In this document: one piece after another, positions 6,489 to 6,881 of the stretch
Layout of the letters: each line of letters begins with the position of its first letter
Numbering within the stretch: position 1 is the first letter of the stretch
Position numbers and translations under genes: made by a program
From: an uncultured Bacteroidia bacterium
Lineage (GTDB): Bacteria; Bacteroidota; Bacteroidia; SpSt-205
DNA: 6,881 nt
Reading direction: 5' to 3'
NCBI GenBank assembly: GCA_937995505.1
Contig: CALKJV010000128.1
Span: forward strand, 1 to 6,881
Notes under the pieces: model-generated
Database searches by the model: none
The model's input: the letters and a program-made list of their open reading frames with translations, nothing else
What the model was told of the DNA's origin: nothing

Positions 6489-6496
6489 CAAAGATA
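6489..6496 (-). promoter_or_regulatory. -7 promoter element of aroE
   Basis: TATCTTTG on the minus strand is an exact match to the Bacteroidota consensus TANNTTTG. It ends five bases before the aroE ATG. In characterised Bacteroidota promoters transcription starts a few bases after this element, so the aroE message should have almost no leader. No clear TTG-type -33 box is seen upstream. Confidence 0.55.
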
Positions 6497-6507
6497 CGAT
6501 AGCCTTG

Positions 6508-6515
6508 TACTTTCG
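6508..6515 (+). promoter_or_regulatory. Candidate -7 element of the hydrolase gene
   Basis: TACTTTCG matches TANNTTTG except for a C at the seventh position, and ends four bases before the ATG at 6520. The match alone is weak; the equal spacing to the start codon, shared with aroE and speA, is the main support. Confidence 0.3.
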
Positions 6516-6519
6516 CTGC

Positions 6520-6881
6520 ATGCGGTTACACTTTGAGACCTTCGGCGAGGGCGAATCCGCTTACGTGTTTCTCCATGGCTTCTTAGGGAGCTTAGATAAC
6601 TGGCGCACGCTAGCCAAGCAACTAAACCTTCCCAGCAGGATCTATCTCGTGGATGCACGAAATCATGGGCGTTCGCCACATGCGACAGAGCATACCTATC
6701 CGGTAATGGCAGCGGATGTGCTAGAGCTCTTGGATGACGAAAAGCTGAACCAGGCCCACCTCCTGGGGCACTCTATGGGAGGAAAGGTGGCTATGCAAGT
6801 GGCTTTCACGGCGCCGAGTCGGGTAGCTTCTCTGGTGGTGGTAGACATAGCGCCCCGAGCCTACGAAGGCGGCCACGAAGG
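6520..6881 (+). CDS. Alpha/beta hydrolase, YbfF-like esterase (3' end missing)
   Basis: The first 120 residues are visible; the frame runs off the window. The fold is clear: the oxyanion-hole motif FLHGFLGSLDNW (17-28), VDARNHGRSPH (44-54) and the nucleophile elbow LLGHSMGGKVAM (81-92) with Ser85, then VVVDIAPRAY (106-115). The combination of HGxxGSxDN, RNHGxSP, GHSMGGK and DIAP is characteristic of the E. coli YbfF esterase branch, whose members cleave short acyl esters, acyl-CoA or thioesters in the cytoplasm; the physiological substrate is often unknown. The catalytic Asp and His would lie downstream. ATG 6520 is chosen because the usual N-terminus (a short strand before the HG motif) follows directly. 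No signal peptide. It is divergent from aroE across 36 bases; no functional link to aroE is implied. Confidence 0.92.
   Translation, partial: MRLHFETFGEGESAYVFLHGFLGSLDNWRTLAKQLNLPSRIYLVDARNHGRSPHATEHTYPVMAADVLELLDDEKLNQAHLLGHSMGGKVAMQVAFTAPSRVASLVVVDIAPRAYEGGHE

Larger units (their letters stand above)
6484..6519. promoter_or_regulatory. Divergent aroE / hydrolase promoter region
   Basis: This 36-base gap must carry signals for both genes. It holds two -7-like elements facing away from each other: TATCTTTG on the minus strand and TACTTTCG on the plus strand. Because the elements sit next to their start codons, the -33 region of each promoter would fall in or beyond the other promoter, so the two probably compete for polymerase. 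Confidence 0.6.
6480..6525. repeat. Direct repeat GCATGCGG bracketing the divergent start codons
   Basis: GCATGCGG occurs at 6480-6487 and again at 6518-6525, 38 bases apart. Each copy contains the palindrome GCATGC, and each palindrome holds a start codon: aroE on the minus strand in the first copy, the hydrolase on the plus strand in the second. It may be chance or a paired operator. Confidence 0.4.

Noticed and set aside
1..6881. Mobile elements, CRISPR arrays, tRNA or rRNA genes, riboswitches and toxin-antitoxin or defence genes
   Set aside because: Every stretch except 78 bases is accounted for by recognisable or exported-protein coding regions, and no repeat array, terminal inverted repeat, cloverleaf or nuclease/transposase motif was seen.

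Overview
The window is a compact stretch of bacterial housekeeping genes, most likely from a member of the Bacteroidota or a close relative. Three things point there. The short (462-residue) arginine decarboxylase carries the YAYCTKSSHF, ETSSAFDI and FHTGAYQEAL signatures I associate with that phylum. A TATCTTTG element matches the Bacteroidota -7 promoter consensus TANNTTTG. No start codon has a correctly spaced Shine-Dalgarno sequence. A lamin-tail-like secreted protein with a C-terminus resembling a type IX secretion sorting domain agrees. GC looks moderately high for the phylum. I cannot name a genus.

Layout, left to right: the 3' end of a cystathionine beta-synthase-type PLP enzyme (+, 1-888) overlaps by 58 bases an exported lamin-tail/FN3-like protein (+, 831-1979). 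That gene meets folD tail to tail (-, 1952-2812; 28-base overlap). folD is joined by a 4-base ATGA overlap to the upstream arginine decarboxylase gene speA (-, 2809-4197). A 42-base divergent gap separates speA from an arginase-family ureohydrolase (+, 4240-5172). This overlaps by 62 bases a small exported, beta-rich, probably outer-membrane protein (+, 5111-5692), whose stop codon interlocks with that of aroE (-, 5689-6483). A 36-base divergent gap then leads to a YbfF-like alpha/beta hydrolase (+, 6520 to the window end). Only 78 of 6881 bases lie outside a coding region.

The genes do not form one pathway. The clearest functional pairing is speA with the arginase-like gene: both enzymes may act on arginine, or on arginine and then agmatine, and they share a 42-base control region. 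folD supplies one-carbon folates, aroE belongs to the shikimate pathway, and the first gene belongs to sulfur amino-acid metabolism. The two exported proteins each follow a cytoplasmic enzyme gene on the same strand, with the signal-peptide codons written over the enzyme's 3' end in another frame.

I see no mobile element, CRISPR array, RNA gene, toxin-antitoxin pair or defence system. The main interest lies in gene packing, overprinted signal peptides, promoters that imply near-leaderless transcripts, and the unusual substrate-contact residues of the arginase-like enzyme.
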